This document shows, piece by piece, positions 8,756 through 17,284 of a stretch of DNA of 36,677 nt; the stretch's first letter is position 1; each line of letters begins with the position of its first letter. The DNA is from Planctomycetota bacterium (GTDB taxonomy: Bacteria > Planctomycetota > Planctomycetia > Gemmatales > Gemmataceae). The stretch is from contig JAKBCS010000040.1 in NCBI GenBank assembly GCA_021807595.1, positions 1-36,677 of the forward strand. Reading direction: 5' to 3'. The notes under the pieces are model-generated. The model saw only the letters and a program-made list of their open reading frames with translations. It had not been told where the DNA came from and ran no database searches. The translations under genes and the position numbers were made by a program.

Positions 8756-9658
8756 TTAGAACGTCAGCATGTTGCGATATTCCTCGAAACGGCGGTCGAT
8801 CTCGCTCCGGTCGGTGCGTTTAAGGCGATCCAACCCGAAACCCTCAACGATCAAGCCGCCGATCACCGTTCCATAAGCCATGGCCCGACGCAGCCCGCTC
8901 GTTGTCGGGACGGCGGACGATTCGCTCAAATGTCCCAGCACGCCGCCCGCGAAGGCGTCTCCGGCTCCCGTCGGATCGAGAACCTCCGCCGACGGATAGG
9001 CCGGCGCGACGAAGACGCCTTCTTCACTGAACAGCATGGCACCGTGTTCGCCCTTTTTAAGGACGACGAACTTCGGTCCCAACCTGCGCACGGCAAAACC
9101 GGCCTTCACGAGATTCGCTTCGCCGGTCAACTGGCGCGCTTCACTGTCGTTGAGCATCAAGCCGTCCAACCGCGGCAGCAGCGCGAGCAGATCGTCGCGT
9201 TGCGTGTCGATCCACAAATCCATCGTGTCGGCAAAGACGGCTTTCGGCTGACGGACCTGCGCCAAAACGCGCGCCTGCAAGGTCGGGCTGCCGTTGGCGA
9301 GAAAGACGTGTGAACTGTCGCGGAATCGCTCCGGCAAGACCGGATCGAACGTGCCGAACACATTCAAATGTACTTCGAGAGTGTCGCGCGAGTTCATATC
9401 GGCGTGATAGCGGCCCTTCCAGCGAAAGGTTTCGCCCTTGGCCTCGGTCAGTCCCGCCGTGTCGATGCCGCGCGAGGCGAACAACTCGCGGTGTTCGTCG
9501 GGGAAATCCTGACCGACCACCCCGACGAGGCGCGGTTGCGTGAAGAAACTGGCGGCCATCGAGAAGTGCGATGCCGAACCGCCGAGGATGTTCTCCGCGA
9601 CGCCGTTGGGCGTCTCGATAGAATCGAACGCGATGGAACCGACTACGAGTAAAGACAA
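8756..9658 (-). CDS. PfkB/ribokinase-family sugar kinase
   Basis: The 300-residue product is a PfkB-family kinase that phosphorylates a sugar or nucleoside with ATP. Visible signatures are the N-terminal SLLVVGSIAFDSIETP strand, the substrate-binding GGSASHFS region near residue 30, and the C-terminal DPTGAGDAFAGG with catalytic base D234. The substrate cannot be told from sequence. The most likely start is TTG at 9658: it opens exactly at the family's first beta strand and has AGAAAGG eight bases upstream. An ATG at 9700 would add 14 residues and has no clear ribosome binding site; the still longer open frame runs into the MaoC gene. The MaoC-like gene ends 67 bases upstream on the same strand, so both may share a transcript. 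Confidence 0.85.
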   Translation of the reverse strand: MSLLVVGSIAFDSIETPNGVAENILGGSASHFSMAASFFTQPRLVGVVGQDFPDEHRELFASRGIDTAGLTEAKGETFRWKGRYHADMNSRDTLEVHLNVFGTFDPVLPERFRDSSHVFLANGSPTLQARVLAQVRQPKAVFADTMDLWIDTQRDDLLALLPRLDGLMLNDSEARQLTGEANLVKAGFAVRRLGPKFVVLKKGEHGAMLFSEEGVFVAPAYPSAEVLDPTGAGDAFAGGVLGHLSESSAVPTTSGLRRAMAYGTVIGGLIVEGFGLDRLKRTDRSEIDRRFEEYRNMLTF

Positions 9659-9725
9659 TGCTTGCACCTTTCTGGAGCTTAATCCCACCCGGCAACCCAT
9701 GGGACAGGTTCGCCTAATTGGCGGC

Positions 9726-10244
9726 TTACTTGGCCGGTTCGCCGGTGGTCTGCGGCACGGAGGGCAGTTCGAGAGAATTGGTATCTCCGCGTCCTCCCCG
9801 CGCTTCGACAAGCGTGATGGTAATTCCCTCTTGCACGACTTTCCGTTCTTGGTTGAGAATCTGCCGCTGCCAAACGATCTCGCCACGCCGACCGCGACCG
9901 CGCGTCTCTTTCTTCAGTATTTTCGTGATCACCCGCAGGGTGTCGCCGATAAAGACGGGACCGCGAAAGTGCCATTCGCTAATCTGGAGGAAAGCGAGCG
10001 TTCGCATCGGAGGACTGTACAACCCCAAGCCGCTGGCGATGGAAAACACGAGCAAGCCGTGAGCGATGGGACGGCGGAACGGCGTGGCGGCGGCAAATTC
10101 GTGGTCGATGTGAATGGGGTTGAAATCGCCGCTGATTCCCGCGAAGTTAACGATCTCGGTTTGTGTGATCGTGCGGCCAAGCGATTCCCATTCTTGACCG
10201 ATTTGCACGTCCTCAAAGTAGAAGTGAGCGGGTGTAAACGACAT
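9726..10244 (-). CDS. MaoC-like hot-dog dehydratase/hydratase
   Basis: The 172-residue protein belongs to the MaoC/(R)-specific enoyl-CoA hydratase group. The hydratase motif is clear: GISGDFNPIHIDHEFA with the Asp-Asn-x-x-His pair, followed by FRRPIAHGLLVFS, where the hot-dog helix ends. Known members hydrate trans-2-enoyl-CoA or related thioesters. The physiological substrate here is unknown. ATG 10244 has AAGGAAAA upstream and starts with the usual 'yFEDvqIGqew' segment. The open frame extends 90 codons further upstream, but this part overlaps the likely control region of the divergent export operon and is not typical of the family. The sugar kinase gene lies downstream on the same strand. 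Confidence 0.88.
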   Translation of the reverse strand: MSFTPAHFYFEDVQIGQEWESLGRTITQTEIVNFAGISGDFNPIHIDHEFAAATPFRRPIAHGLLVFSIASGLGLYSPPMRTLAFLQISEWHFRGPVFIGDTLRVITKILKKETRGRGRRGEIVWQRQILNQERKVVQEGITITLVEARGGRGDTNSLELPSVPQTTGEPAK

Positions 10245-10352
10245 GGTCGTTTTTCCTTGCGCCAACCGTAACGGATACTCTCCCATCCCAATTTTACTGA
10301 ATTGTAGAGCCTCCGAGCAAGCCCCCTTTGAATCGACTCCGCCCCGGAGTTC

Positions 10353-10374
10353 ACTTCCCAATCTTTTGGGAAGT
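10353..10374. promoter_or_regulatory. Perfect dyad upstream of the exporter operon (possible operator)
   Basis: ACTTCCCAA, a 4-base spacer and TTGGGAAGT form a perfect 9-bp dyad 60 bases before the HlyD start codon and 109 bases before the divergent MaoC start. Its symmetry and place fit a repressor binding site, although an RNA hairpin is also possible. No regulator gene is nearby. A similar TTCCCA-N7-TGGGAA dyad lies after the operon at 17236-17254. Confidence 0.4.
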
Positions 10375-10434
10375 CGATACCTTGGACAGCGGCGGCAACG
10401 ACGCCCGGTTCTCATCGAAAGAAAAGACAAAGCC

Positions 10435-11478
10435 ATGAAGACGCGCGTACTGCGATTGTCGCTTTTGGTGATGTTGTTGGCGACGGTCGGAGGTGGTTCC
10501 TGGTGGTGGAGCAAGATCTATCGGGAGACACCCGCCGACGACTTGATCCTGTTTGGCAACGTGGACATCCGCGACGTGCAGTTGGCGTTCAACCAGAGCG
10601 ACCGCATCGATTCGCTTCTGGTGAAAGAAGGCGACCGCGTCTACGAAGGCCAATTGCTGGGCGTTTTGGACGCGCGCCGCCTCAAGGCCGCCGCCGACAA
10701 AGCCGAGGCTCAGGTCCAGGCACAGAGGGAAGTCGTCGCCCGACTGGTGAACGGCACCCGGCCCGAAGACATTCGCAAAGCGCGCGCCGATGTGGATCTG
10801 GCCAATGCGGAGCTAGAGAACGCCCAGCGAACTGCCGCGCGAAAGAAGGCGTTGGCCGAACGGAAAGCCGGTTCGCAACAGGAAGCCGACGACGCCCGCG
10901 CTGCCGCCTCCACCGCGGCGGCTCGACGGGCGGCGGCGCAGGCCGTTCTCGATTTGGCAATTGCCGGACCTCGAAAAGAGGATATTGCCGAGGCCCGCGC
11001 ATCGCTGCAATCCTTGGAAGCGCAACGCAACCTGGCTCGCATCGAATTGGCCGACGCTTCGCTCCACGCCCCCAAAGCTGGCATCGTTCAGGATCGCATC
11101 CTCGAACCGGGGGACATGGCTTCGCCGCAAAAACCCGCCTTCACCCTGGCGATCGTCGATCCGGTTTGGGTGCGAGCCTATGTCGCCGAACCGGACCTGG
11201 GAAAGCTCTCGCTGGGCATGACGGCCGAGGTCGAGACCGACAGCTATCCCGGCAAACGCTATCGAGCTTGGATCGGCTTTATCTCGCCTACGGCGGAGTT
11301 TACTCCGAAGTCGGTGGAGGTACGCCAACTGCGAACGCGGCTGGTTTATCAGGTTCGCGTTTTCGTTCACAATCCGGACGACGAGTTGCGGTTGGGCATG
11401 CCCGCGACGGTTCGCGTTCCTCTCGATCGACCGCGTCCCACCACTAAGCCGTCCAACTCCGAGTTGCCCCAGCCATGA
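10435..11478 (+). CDS. HlyD/YbhG-type membrane fusion protein of an ABC exporter
   Basis: This 347-residue periplasmic adaptor links the inner-membrane ABC transporter to the outer-membrane channel. An N-terminal signal-anchor (LRLSLLVMLLATVGGGSWWW) is followed by a barrel-sandwich half (GNVDIRDVQLAFNQSDRI, VKEGDRVYEGQLL), a long Ala/Glu/Arg-rich coiled-coil hairpin (about residues 85-205, with many heptads), the second lipoyl half (LHAPKAGIVQDRILEPGDMAS) and a C-terminal beta-barrel. The order is that of YbhG/HlyD_D23 proteins. ATG 10435 is chosen because it opens the anchor; the longer frame upstream runs through the intergenic region. The stop overlaps the next start (ATGA at 11475-11478), so translation is probably coupled. 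Confidence 0.9.
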   Translation: MKTRVLRLSLLVMLLATVGGGSWWWSKIYRETPADDLILFGNVDIRDVQLAFNQSDRIDSLLVKEGDRVYEGQLLGVLDARRLKAAADKAEAQVQAQREVVARLVNGTRPEDIRKARADVDLANAELENAQRTAARKKALAERKAGSQQEADDARAAASTAAARRAAAQAVLDLAIAGPRKEDIAEARASLQSLEAQRNLARIELADASLHAPKAGIVQDRILEPGDMASPQKPAFTLAIVDPVWVRAYVAEPDLGKLSLGMTAEVETDSYPGKRYRAWIGFISPTAEFTPKSVEVRQLRTRLVYQVRVFVHNPDDELRLGMPATVRVPLDRPRPTTKPSNSELPQP

Positions 11479-13292
11479 CACCTTCCGCCCTGGCCACGCC
11501 CTCCGGCGGCGCGCCGGAGGAGGCGATCCTGGATTTTCGCCGCGTTCACAAGACGTTCGGAGGCGGTAAACGGAGGATTCCCGCGCTTCGCGGAGTCAAC
11601 CTGCAAGCGCGGCGCGGGCGCATCACCGGACTCATCGGTCCCGACGGCGCGGGCAAGACCACGCTCCTCCGTTTGGCGGCGGGGCTGCTGGAACCGGATG
11701 AGGGAACAATCCTCGCGCTCGGCATGGACGCCACGACCGAATCTTTAGCCGTCCAGAGTATTCTGGGCTATATGCCGCAGCGGTTTGGACTGTACGAGGA
11801 CTTGACGGTCGGCGAGAACTTGAACCTCTACGCCGACCTGCAACGCGTTCCGCGCGCCGACCGGGCGGAGCGTTACCGCGAACTGATGCACATGACGGCG
11901 CTGGCTCCCTTCATGGACCGTCTGGCCGGCAAACTCTCCGGTGGGATGAAACAAAAGCTCGGCCTGGCCTGCACCCTCATCCGCAGCCCGCGTTTGCTCC
12001 TCTTGGATGAGCCGACCGTCGGCGTCGATCCCGTCTCGCGTCGAGAACTGTGGGAGATTGTGAACCGTTTGGTTCACAAGGAAGGCGTAAGCGCGTTCGT
12101 CAGCACCCTGTATCTGGATGAAGCCGAGCATTGTCACGAGGTGGTCATTCTCCACGAAGGCGAAGTGTTGGGGCAAGACGCGCCGGCAGCTTTCAGCACG
12201 GCTCTGCGCGGCCGCGCCTGGACGGTTCAAATTGCCGGGCGGAAACCGCGCTCCATTCAATCTCGTCTCGCCGGTGCCTCCGGCGTGGTCGATGCCGTTG
12301 TCCAAGGAGAGCGCGTGCGTCTGGTTCTGGAAGAAGGGGCCGATCCTCGAATCGTGGGGGCTTCCGCTGGACTCGATGGCGTGGAATTCACTTCGGTGCC
12401 GCCTCGCTTCGAGGACGGATTCATCGACCTGCTGCGAAAGCGAATCGCGCCGGCGAACGGATCTCGGAGCTTGGAACGCTCGACTCTCGACGCCCCACCG
12501 ATTCAAGACGCCTCCGCCCCTCGTTCGGAAAATCGCGCGGCGATCGAGGTGCATAATCTCGAACGGCGTTTTGGCGACTTTTACGCTGTCAAAAATCTGA
12601 CGTTCTCGGTGGAGCGCGGCGAAGTGTTTGGCCTATTGGGTGCCAACGGCGCGGGGAAATCGACCACCTTTCGCATGTTGTGCGGGCTGTTGTCTCCCAG
12701 CGGCGGGTCGTTGAGCGTCGCCGGCGTGGATACGCGCAAAGCGGCGGCGGCGGCGCGGGCGCGATTAGGCTACATGTCGCAAAAGTTCTCGCTGTACGGC
12801 AATCTCAGCGTCGCGCAAAACCTGCATTTCTTCAGCAGCGCTTATGGGCTATCCGGTTCGCGCCGCGCTGCGCGGCTTGCCTGGGCGCTGGAACAGTTTC
12901 AACTTACCCCCTACGCCGACGCCTCCAGTTCCGAATTGCCCCTGGGCTACAAGCAGCGTCTGGCTCTGGCCTGCGCGCTGATGCACGAACCGGACATTCT
13001 TTTCCTGGACGAACCGACTTCCGGGGTCGATCCGCTGGCGCGGCGAGAGTTTTGGCAGCGCATCAACGAACTGGCGGAGCGCAGCGTGACCGTGTTGGTG
13101 ACGACGCATTTCATGGAAGAAGCCGAGTATTGCGATCGGCTGGCCATCATGGCGAGCGGACAACTCTTGGCATTGGGATCTCCGTCCGACATCAAACGGC
13201 GAGCCGCGACCCCGCGATGCCCGGAACCGGACATGGAAGAAGCGTTCATTTACCTCATCGAGAACGACTCCAAGCGAGGAGCGGGGCCATGA
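11475..13292 (+). CDS. ybhF: Duplicated ABC transporter ATPase (YbhF type)
   Basis: The 605-residue protein contains two complete nucleotide-binding domains in one chain. The first has Walker A GPDGAGKT (K61), signature LSGGMKQKL and Walker B LLLLDEPTVGVDP. The second, from about residue 355, has Walker A GANGAGKST (K395), a degenerate signature LPLGYKQRL, Walker B ILFLDEPTSGVDP and a switch histidine in TTHFMEEAEYC. The switch position of the first domain is not histidine (VSTLYLDEAE), so the two sites may not hydrolyse ATP equally. That two-domain architecture with a following pair of ABC-2 permeases is characteristic of YbhF. It overlaps both neighbours by ATGA and sits in the middle of the export operon. 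Confidence 0.92.
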   Translation: MTPSALATPSGGAPEEAILDFRRVHKTFGGGKRRIPALRGVNLQARRGRITGLIGPDGAGKTTLLRLAAGLLEPDEGTILALGMDATTESLAVQSILGYMPQRFGLYEDLTVGENLNLYADLQRVPRADRAERYRELMHMTALAPFMDRLAGKLSGGMKQKLGLACTLIRSPRLLLLDEPTVGVDPVSRRELWEIVNRLVHKEGVSAFVSTLYLDEAEHCHEVVILHEGEVLGQDAPAAFSTALRGRAWTVQIAGRKPRSIQSRLAGASGVVDAVVQGERVRLVLEEGADPRIVGASAGLDGVEFTSVPPRFEDGFIDLLRKRIAPANGSRSLERSTLDAPPIQDASAPRSENRAAIEVHNLERRFGDFYAVKNLTFSVERGEVFGLLGANGAGKSTTFRMLCGLLSPSGGSLSVAGVDTRKAAAAARARLGYMSQKFSLYGNLSVAQNLHFFSSAYGLSGSRRAARLAWALEQFQLTPYADASSSELPLGYKQRLALACALMHEPDILFLDEPTSGVDPLARREFWQRINELAERSVTVLVTTHFMEEAEYCDRLAIMASGQLLALGSPSDIKRRAATPRCPEPDMEEAFIYLIENDSKRGAGP

Positions 13293-14446
13293 GCAACGCC
13301 GCGGCGGCCCGACGATGGTGGACCGCGTGGGACGAGCGCACCATGCGCCTGCGCGCGTTGGTTCGCAAAGAGTTTCTGCAAATCTTACGCGATCCGAGTA
13401 GTATCGCTATTGCTTTTCTGCTTCCGGCGGTTCTCCTTCTGCTGTTCGGCTACGGCGTATCGTTGGACGCGGAGCATGTGCCGATCGCCGTGGTGGTGGA
13501 CCGAGCGGATGCCGATGCAGCGGGGTTCACGGGGGCGCTCCAGCAATCGCGCTACTTTACGGTTTGGCCGATGTCCAGCATGGTCGAGGCCGAGAAAGCC
13601 ATGCGCGAACGGCGGGTCGATGCCATCGTTTACCTTCGCGCGAACTTCGCCCGGCAGCGGCGCGGCGGCGGCGCGGCGATTCAAGTCCTCCTCAACGGCG
13701 TCGACGCCAACACCGCGCGATTGGTCTCCGGTTATCTGGAGGGAGCGTGGCAAAAATGGCTGCGGCAATCGACCCAAGGTGCCATCTCCACTTTCGATCC
13801 TCCCGTTCTCGTCCACGAGCGCGTCTGGTTCAATAGTGAGCTACGCAGTCGCAATTTCTTGGTTCCGGGATTGATCGCCATTATTATGACCCTGATCGGC
13901 GCGTTGCTGACGGCGCTCGTCATGGCCCGCGAATGGGAGCGCGGTACGATGGAGGCTCTGTTATCCACGCCGACGGCGGTGGCGGAAATCCTGTTGGGCA
14001 AGCTCATTCCCTATTTTTTGCTCGGAACCGGCGGAATGGCTTTGTCCGTCGTCATGGCCGTGTGGCTCTTTGAAGTACCGTTGCGCGGCTCGCCGATCTT
14101 GCTCTTCACCGCCTCGTCGCTGTTTTTGTTCGGTGCCCTGGGGATGGGCATGCTCATCTCGATTGTGGCCAAGAATCAGTTCGTGGCGGGACAGGTGGCC
14201 ATCATCGTCACCTTCCTGCCCGCCTTTCTTTTGTCCGGTTTCCTGTTTGACATTGCCAGCATGCCCGCTTTCATCCGGGCGTTGACGCACATCCTTCCAG
14301 CGCGCTATTTCGTCGCCATCTTGCAGACGCTCTTTCTGGCCGGCAACGTCCGCTCCGTGCTGGTCCCTAACGGATTGGCGCTGCTCGGCATGGCAATCTT
14401 CTTTCTCGGACTGAGCCGCTGGAAATCGCGCAAAAGGCTCGAATAG
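13289..14446 (+). CDS. ybhS: ABC-2 type permease (YbhS type)
   Basis: This 385-residue inner-membrane permease has the ABC-2 layout: a cytoplasmic N-terminus (LRALVRKEFLQILRDP), a first membrane helix (IAIAFLLPAVLLLLFGYGVSL), a large periplasmic domain of about 150 residues, then five helices starting at FLVPGLIAIIMTLIGALLTA, with the coupling motif REWERGTMEALLSTP. ATG 13289 overlaps the TGA of ybhF and has GAGGAG at about 13276. A much longer open frame in the same register begins at 12680 but lies inside ybhF and is not coding. It should pair with the following permease to form the membrane channel of the exporter. The substrate of YbhGFSR-type pumps is usually a toxic compound; here it is unknown. 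Confidence 0.9.
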   Translation: MSNAAAARRWWTAWDERTMRLRALVRKEFLQILRDPSSIAIAFLLPAVLLLLFGYGVSLDAEHVPIAVVVDRADADAAGFTGALQQSRYFTVWPMSSMVEAEKAMRERRVDAIVYLRANFARQRRGGGAAIQVLLNGVDANTARLVSGYLEGAWQKWLRQSTQGAISTFDPPVLVHERVWFNSELRSRNFLVPGLIAIIMTLIGALLTALVMAREWERGTMEALLSTPTAVAEILLGKLIPYFLLGTGGMALSVVMAVWLFEVPLRGSPILLFTASSLFLFGALGMGMLISIVAKNQFVAGQVAIIVTFLPAFLLSGFLFDIASMPAFIRALTHILPARYFVAILQTLFLAGNVRSVLVPNGLALLGMAIFFLGLSRWKSRKRLE

Positions 14447-14455
14447 GAGGAGAGC

Positions 14456-15565
14456 ATGTGGCGGCGCATCCTCGCGTTGACGATTAAAGAGTTGCTGGCT
14501 CTGCTCAAGGATCGGCGCAGCCGCTTCGTCCTGATCGTCCCTCCTTTCGCGCAACTTTTGATCTTCGGTTTCGCCGCCAGCTTCGATCTAAACGACGTTG
14601 CCTATGCCGTTTATAACGAGGATCTGGGCGAGGATTCGCGCGCATTGTTGGCCGGCTTCGATGGCTCGCCGCACTTTCGCCTCGCCGCCGTATTGACCTC
14701 CGACGAACAGATCGCTCCGCTGATCGACAACAAGCAAGTGATGATGGTCGTACACGTCGGCCCGCGATTCAGCCGCGATTTGCGCGTCCGACGTCCCGCC
14801 GCCGTCCAGGTGATTGTGGACGGACGCGATTCGAACACGGCGTTGGTGGCTCTGGGTTACGCGCGCGGCATCGTGGATCGCTTCAGCGTCGAGTGGGCGG
14901 CTCGGCACGGATTGACGGCTCCCAATGCGCGCTTGGAAACGCGCGCTTGGTTCAATCCCAATCTGGAAAGCCGATGGTTCATCGTGCCGGGTATCATCGG
15001 CCTGCTCACTCAAGTCGTCTCGTTGCTCGTGACCTCGCTTTCGGTGGCGCGCGAGCGCGAGGAAGGAACATTCGATCAACTTCTGGTAACACCCTTTCAT
15101 CCCGCCGAGATTCTCTTAGGCAAGGCACTTCCTGGTTTCGTCCTCGGCATGTTTGAGGCCAGCGGGATTCTCGCCATCGTGGTGTTCGCCTTTCAAGTGC
15201 CTCTGGTGGGAAGCCTGCTTACCCTTTATGTGGGCTTGGCTTTATTTTTGATCGCGTCCATCGGCGTGGGGTTGATGATCTCCTCGCTGTCGCTCACGCA
15301 ACAACAGGGTCTCCTGGGCGCGTTCCTCTTTCTCGTTCCGTCCGTCATTCTGTCGGGCTTCGCCACTCCCATCGCCAACATGCCGCCTCTGTTACAAGAG
15401 ATCACGCGCATCAATCCGTTGCGTTACTTTCTAGTTATTCTTCGCGGAGTCTTCTTGGAGGGTACGCCCTTCGAGTTGCTACTCGATCAGTTTTGGCCCT
15501 TGGCAGTCATCGGCGCGGTCAATCTCACCGTCGCCGCCTGGCTGTTTCGTCGTCGAATGGGCTAA
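14456..15565 (+). CDS. ybhR: ABC-2 type permease (YbhR type)
   Basis: The second permease of the exporter is 369 residues long and follows ybhS by nine bases, with a strong AGGAGGAGAG ribosome binding site before ATG 14456. It has the same topology: first helix around FVLIVPPFAQLLIFGFAASF, periplasmic domain of about 150 residues, then FIVPGIIGLLTQVVSLLVTSL, the coupling motif REREEGTFDQLLVTPF, and four further helices. The two permeases are related to each other and expected to form a heterodimer on the YbhF ATPase. The NodT channel gene starts 121 bases downstream on the same strand. Confidence 0.9.
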   Translation: MWRRILALTIKELLALLKDRRSRFVLIVPPFAQLLIFGFAASFDLNDVAYAVYNEDLGEDSRALLAGFDGSPHFRLAAVLTSDEQIAPLIDNKQVMMVVHVGPRFSRDLRVRRPAAVQVIVDGRDSNTALVALGYARGIVDRFSVEWAARHGLTAPNARLETRAWFNPNLESRWFIVPGIIGLLTQVVSLLVTSLSVAREREEGTFDQLLVTPFHPAEILLGKALPGFVLGMFEASGILAIVVFAFQVPLVGSLLTLYVGLALFLIASIGVGLMISSLSLTQQQGLLGAFLFLVPSVILSGFATPIANMPPLLQEITRINPLRYFLVILRGVFLEGTPFELLLDQFWPLAVIGAVNLTVAAWLFRRRMG

Positions 15566-15686
15566 CTCGGCAATTGGCGTAAACGAAGTCGTTGGCTTTC
15601 GTGTGAAATTCCTGCGCCGCCGTCGCCCCTACAGCCGATAGAACCGTTAGATTTTGCCGCGCGATTTTTCTTGAGATTGGAGAGGC

Positions 15687-17162
15687 ATGTCGCCGTTGCC
15701 TGCATGGGGTCGAGCGGTCTTGTTGGCACTCCCGCTGTGGAGCGCGGGTTGCGGCGGACTGCGCGAATGGTGGCACAATGGCTGGAAAGTCGGGCCGAAC
15801 TACATTCAACCCCCGGTCGACTTGGCAGCTCAATGGCACGAGGGAGACGAACCACACCTTCAGGCCGCGCCCGTGGATCGTCCGGATTGGTGGACCGTTT
15901 TCGAGGATCCGGTTCTTTCGCGCCTCATCGAGAGCGCACACCGACAAAATCTGGATTTGAGAGCGGCAGGGACTCGCGTTCTCCAAACGCGTGCGCAGCG
16001 CGATCTGGTGGCCGGGAATCTCTTCCCACAATCGCAACAAGCGCTCGGAGCCTATGCCCACGCCCAGCTGAGCAAAAATCTCGGTCTGCCCCTCGGTCCC
16101 TACGTCAATCTGTGGGCTTCGGGACTGCCCGTTTCTTGGGAGATCGATTTCTGGGGGCGCTTTCGCCGCGCCCTCGAAGCCGCCGACGCCAACCACGATG
16201 CCGCCGCCGACGGCTACAACGATGCACTCGTCCTTCTTCTTGCCGACACGGCCGAAACCTATGTGCAAATCCGCGTCTTTCAAGAGCGCTTGCGCTACGC
16301 TCGTCGCAATGTGGAAATCCAGCGCGGCTCGCTCAAGCTGGCCGAAACCCGATTCAAGGAGGGGGCGACCACACAACTCGACGTGCGGCAAGCGCGCTCG
16401 AGCTTGAACCAGACCGAAGCGATCGTTCCCCCTTTGCAGACCGGATTGCGGCAAGCGAACAATCGCCTCTGTCTGCTCGTGGGCGTCCCCCCCAGCGATC
16501 TTCTCGCGGAATTGGGCGAGGCATCTGTCCCAGCCGCTCCCACTTCGGTGGCCGCCGGTATTCCCGCGGAGCTACTGCGGAGACGCCCCGATGTTCGCCG
16601 CGCCGAACGAGAGGCCGCCGCGCAGAGCGCGCAAATCGGCGTGGCCGCGTCCGACCTCTACCCGCGATTCGCGCTGTTCGGCTTCCTCGGCTACACCGCC
16701 GACGATTTCAAGGATATATTTGCCATGCGCAGCTTCACCGGACTTCTGCTGCCGAATTTCCAATGGCCCATCCTCAATTACGGACGCCTGAACAACAACA
16801 TTCGCGTCCAAAGAGCGCGCTTTCAAGAAAAGGTGTTGAACTACCGACAGACGGTGTTGCGCTCGGCTCAAGAAGTCGAAAACGGTCTCGTGGCATTCTC
16901 CCAGGCATGGGATCAGGTCCGCCATCTCCAAGACAGTGTCGAAGACTCCGAAGCCGTCGTCGAATTGGCCCTGGTGCAATATCGAGAAGGGAACGTCGAT
17001 TTTAACCGCGTCTACAACCTACAGGCCGTACTGACGACGCAGCAGGATCAACTCGCCGTGGCGCGAGGCAACATCGCGCTCCAACTCATCGCCACCTTCA
17101 AAGCCCTCGGAGGAGGTTGGGAGCTATTCCACGACCGTGCCTCCCTCGCCGACTGTCACTAG
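15687..17162 (+). CDS. NodT/OprM-type outer-membrane efflux lipoprotein
   Basis: The 491-residue TolC-like channel completes the tripartite exporter. A short signal ends in a lipobox (LWSAGC, Cys near residue 22), followed by the NodT-family opening KVGPNYIQPP and WWTVFEDPVLSRLIESA. Two outer-membrane-factor repeats follow, each of long Ala/Gln-rich coiled coils with a beta strand pair; QRGSLKLAETRFKEGATTQLDV and VVELALVQYREGNVDFNRV are the equivalent parts of the two halves, and RRRPDVRRAEREAAAQSAQI marks the second. GGAGAGG lies before ATG 15687. Presence of the channel in the same operon shows the pump is expected to cross both membranes, consistent with a Gram-negative type envelope. Confidence 0.92.
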   Translation: MSPLPAWGRAVLLALPLWSAGCGGLREWWHNGWKVGPNYIQPPVDLAAQWHEGDEPHLQAAPVDRPDWWTVFEDPVLSRLIESAHRQNLDLRAAGTRVLQTRAQRDLVAGNLFPQSQQALGAYAHAQLSKNLGLPLGPYVNLWASGLPVSWEIDFWGRFRRALEAADANHDAAADGYNDALVLLLADTAETYVQIRVFQERLRYARRNVEIQRGSLKLAETRFKEGATTQLDVRQARSSLNQTEAIVPPLQTGLRQANNRLCLLVGVPPSDLLAELGEASVPAAPTSVAAGIPAELLRRRPDVRRAEREAAAQSAQIGVAASDLYPRFALFGFLGYTADDFKDIFAMRSFTGLLLPNFQWPILNYGRLNNNIRVQRARFQEKVLNYRQTVLRSAQEVENGLVAFSQAWDQVRHLQDSVEDSEAVVELALVQYREGNVDFNRVYNLQAVLTTQQDQLAVARGNIALQLIATFKALGGGWELFHDRASLADCH

Positions 17163-17235
17163 CGAGCGATTGCGTGTCGGGGCAAACGAGATGAAGCGGC
17201 ACGGAGGATCTTGTATCTTGAAGGATACGAGTACA

Positions 17236-17254
17236 TTCCCAGAACCGTTGGGAA
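17236..17254. promoter_or_regulatory. Dyad TTCCCA-N7-TGGGAA after the exporter operon
   Basis: A 6-bp perfect dyad followed by AAAA lies between the NodT gene and the TPR gene, 30 bases before the latter's start. It resembles the dyad at 10353-10374 but with a spacer longer by one base (N7 against N6 between the same TTCCCA/TGGGAA halves). It could be a second binding site for the same factor or a weak terminator hairpin. Confidence 0.25.
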
Positions 17255-17284
17255 AAACCTTCCTACCGAGAGCGAGGCGGCCCC

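Noticed and set aside
12680-13288. Long upstream extension of the first ABC-2 permease frame
   Set aside because: It lies wholly inside the second half of ybhF in another register, is Arg/Ala-rich as expected for a shadow frame of GC-rich DNA, and the ATGA overlap with GAGGAG at 13289 gives a clear permease start.
15671-17005. 444-residue frame overlapping the NodT-type gene
   Set aside because: Arg/Ser-rich composition without domains; the other frame carries the lipobox, KVGPNY and the full outer-membrane-factor pattern.
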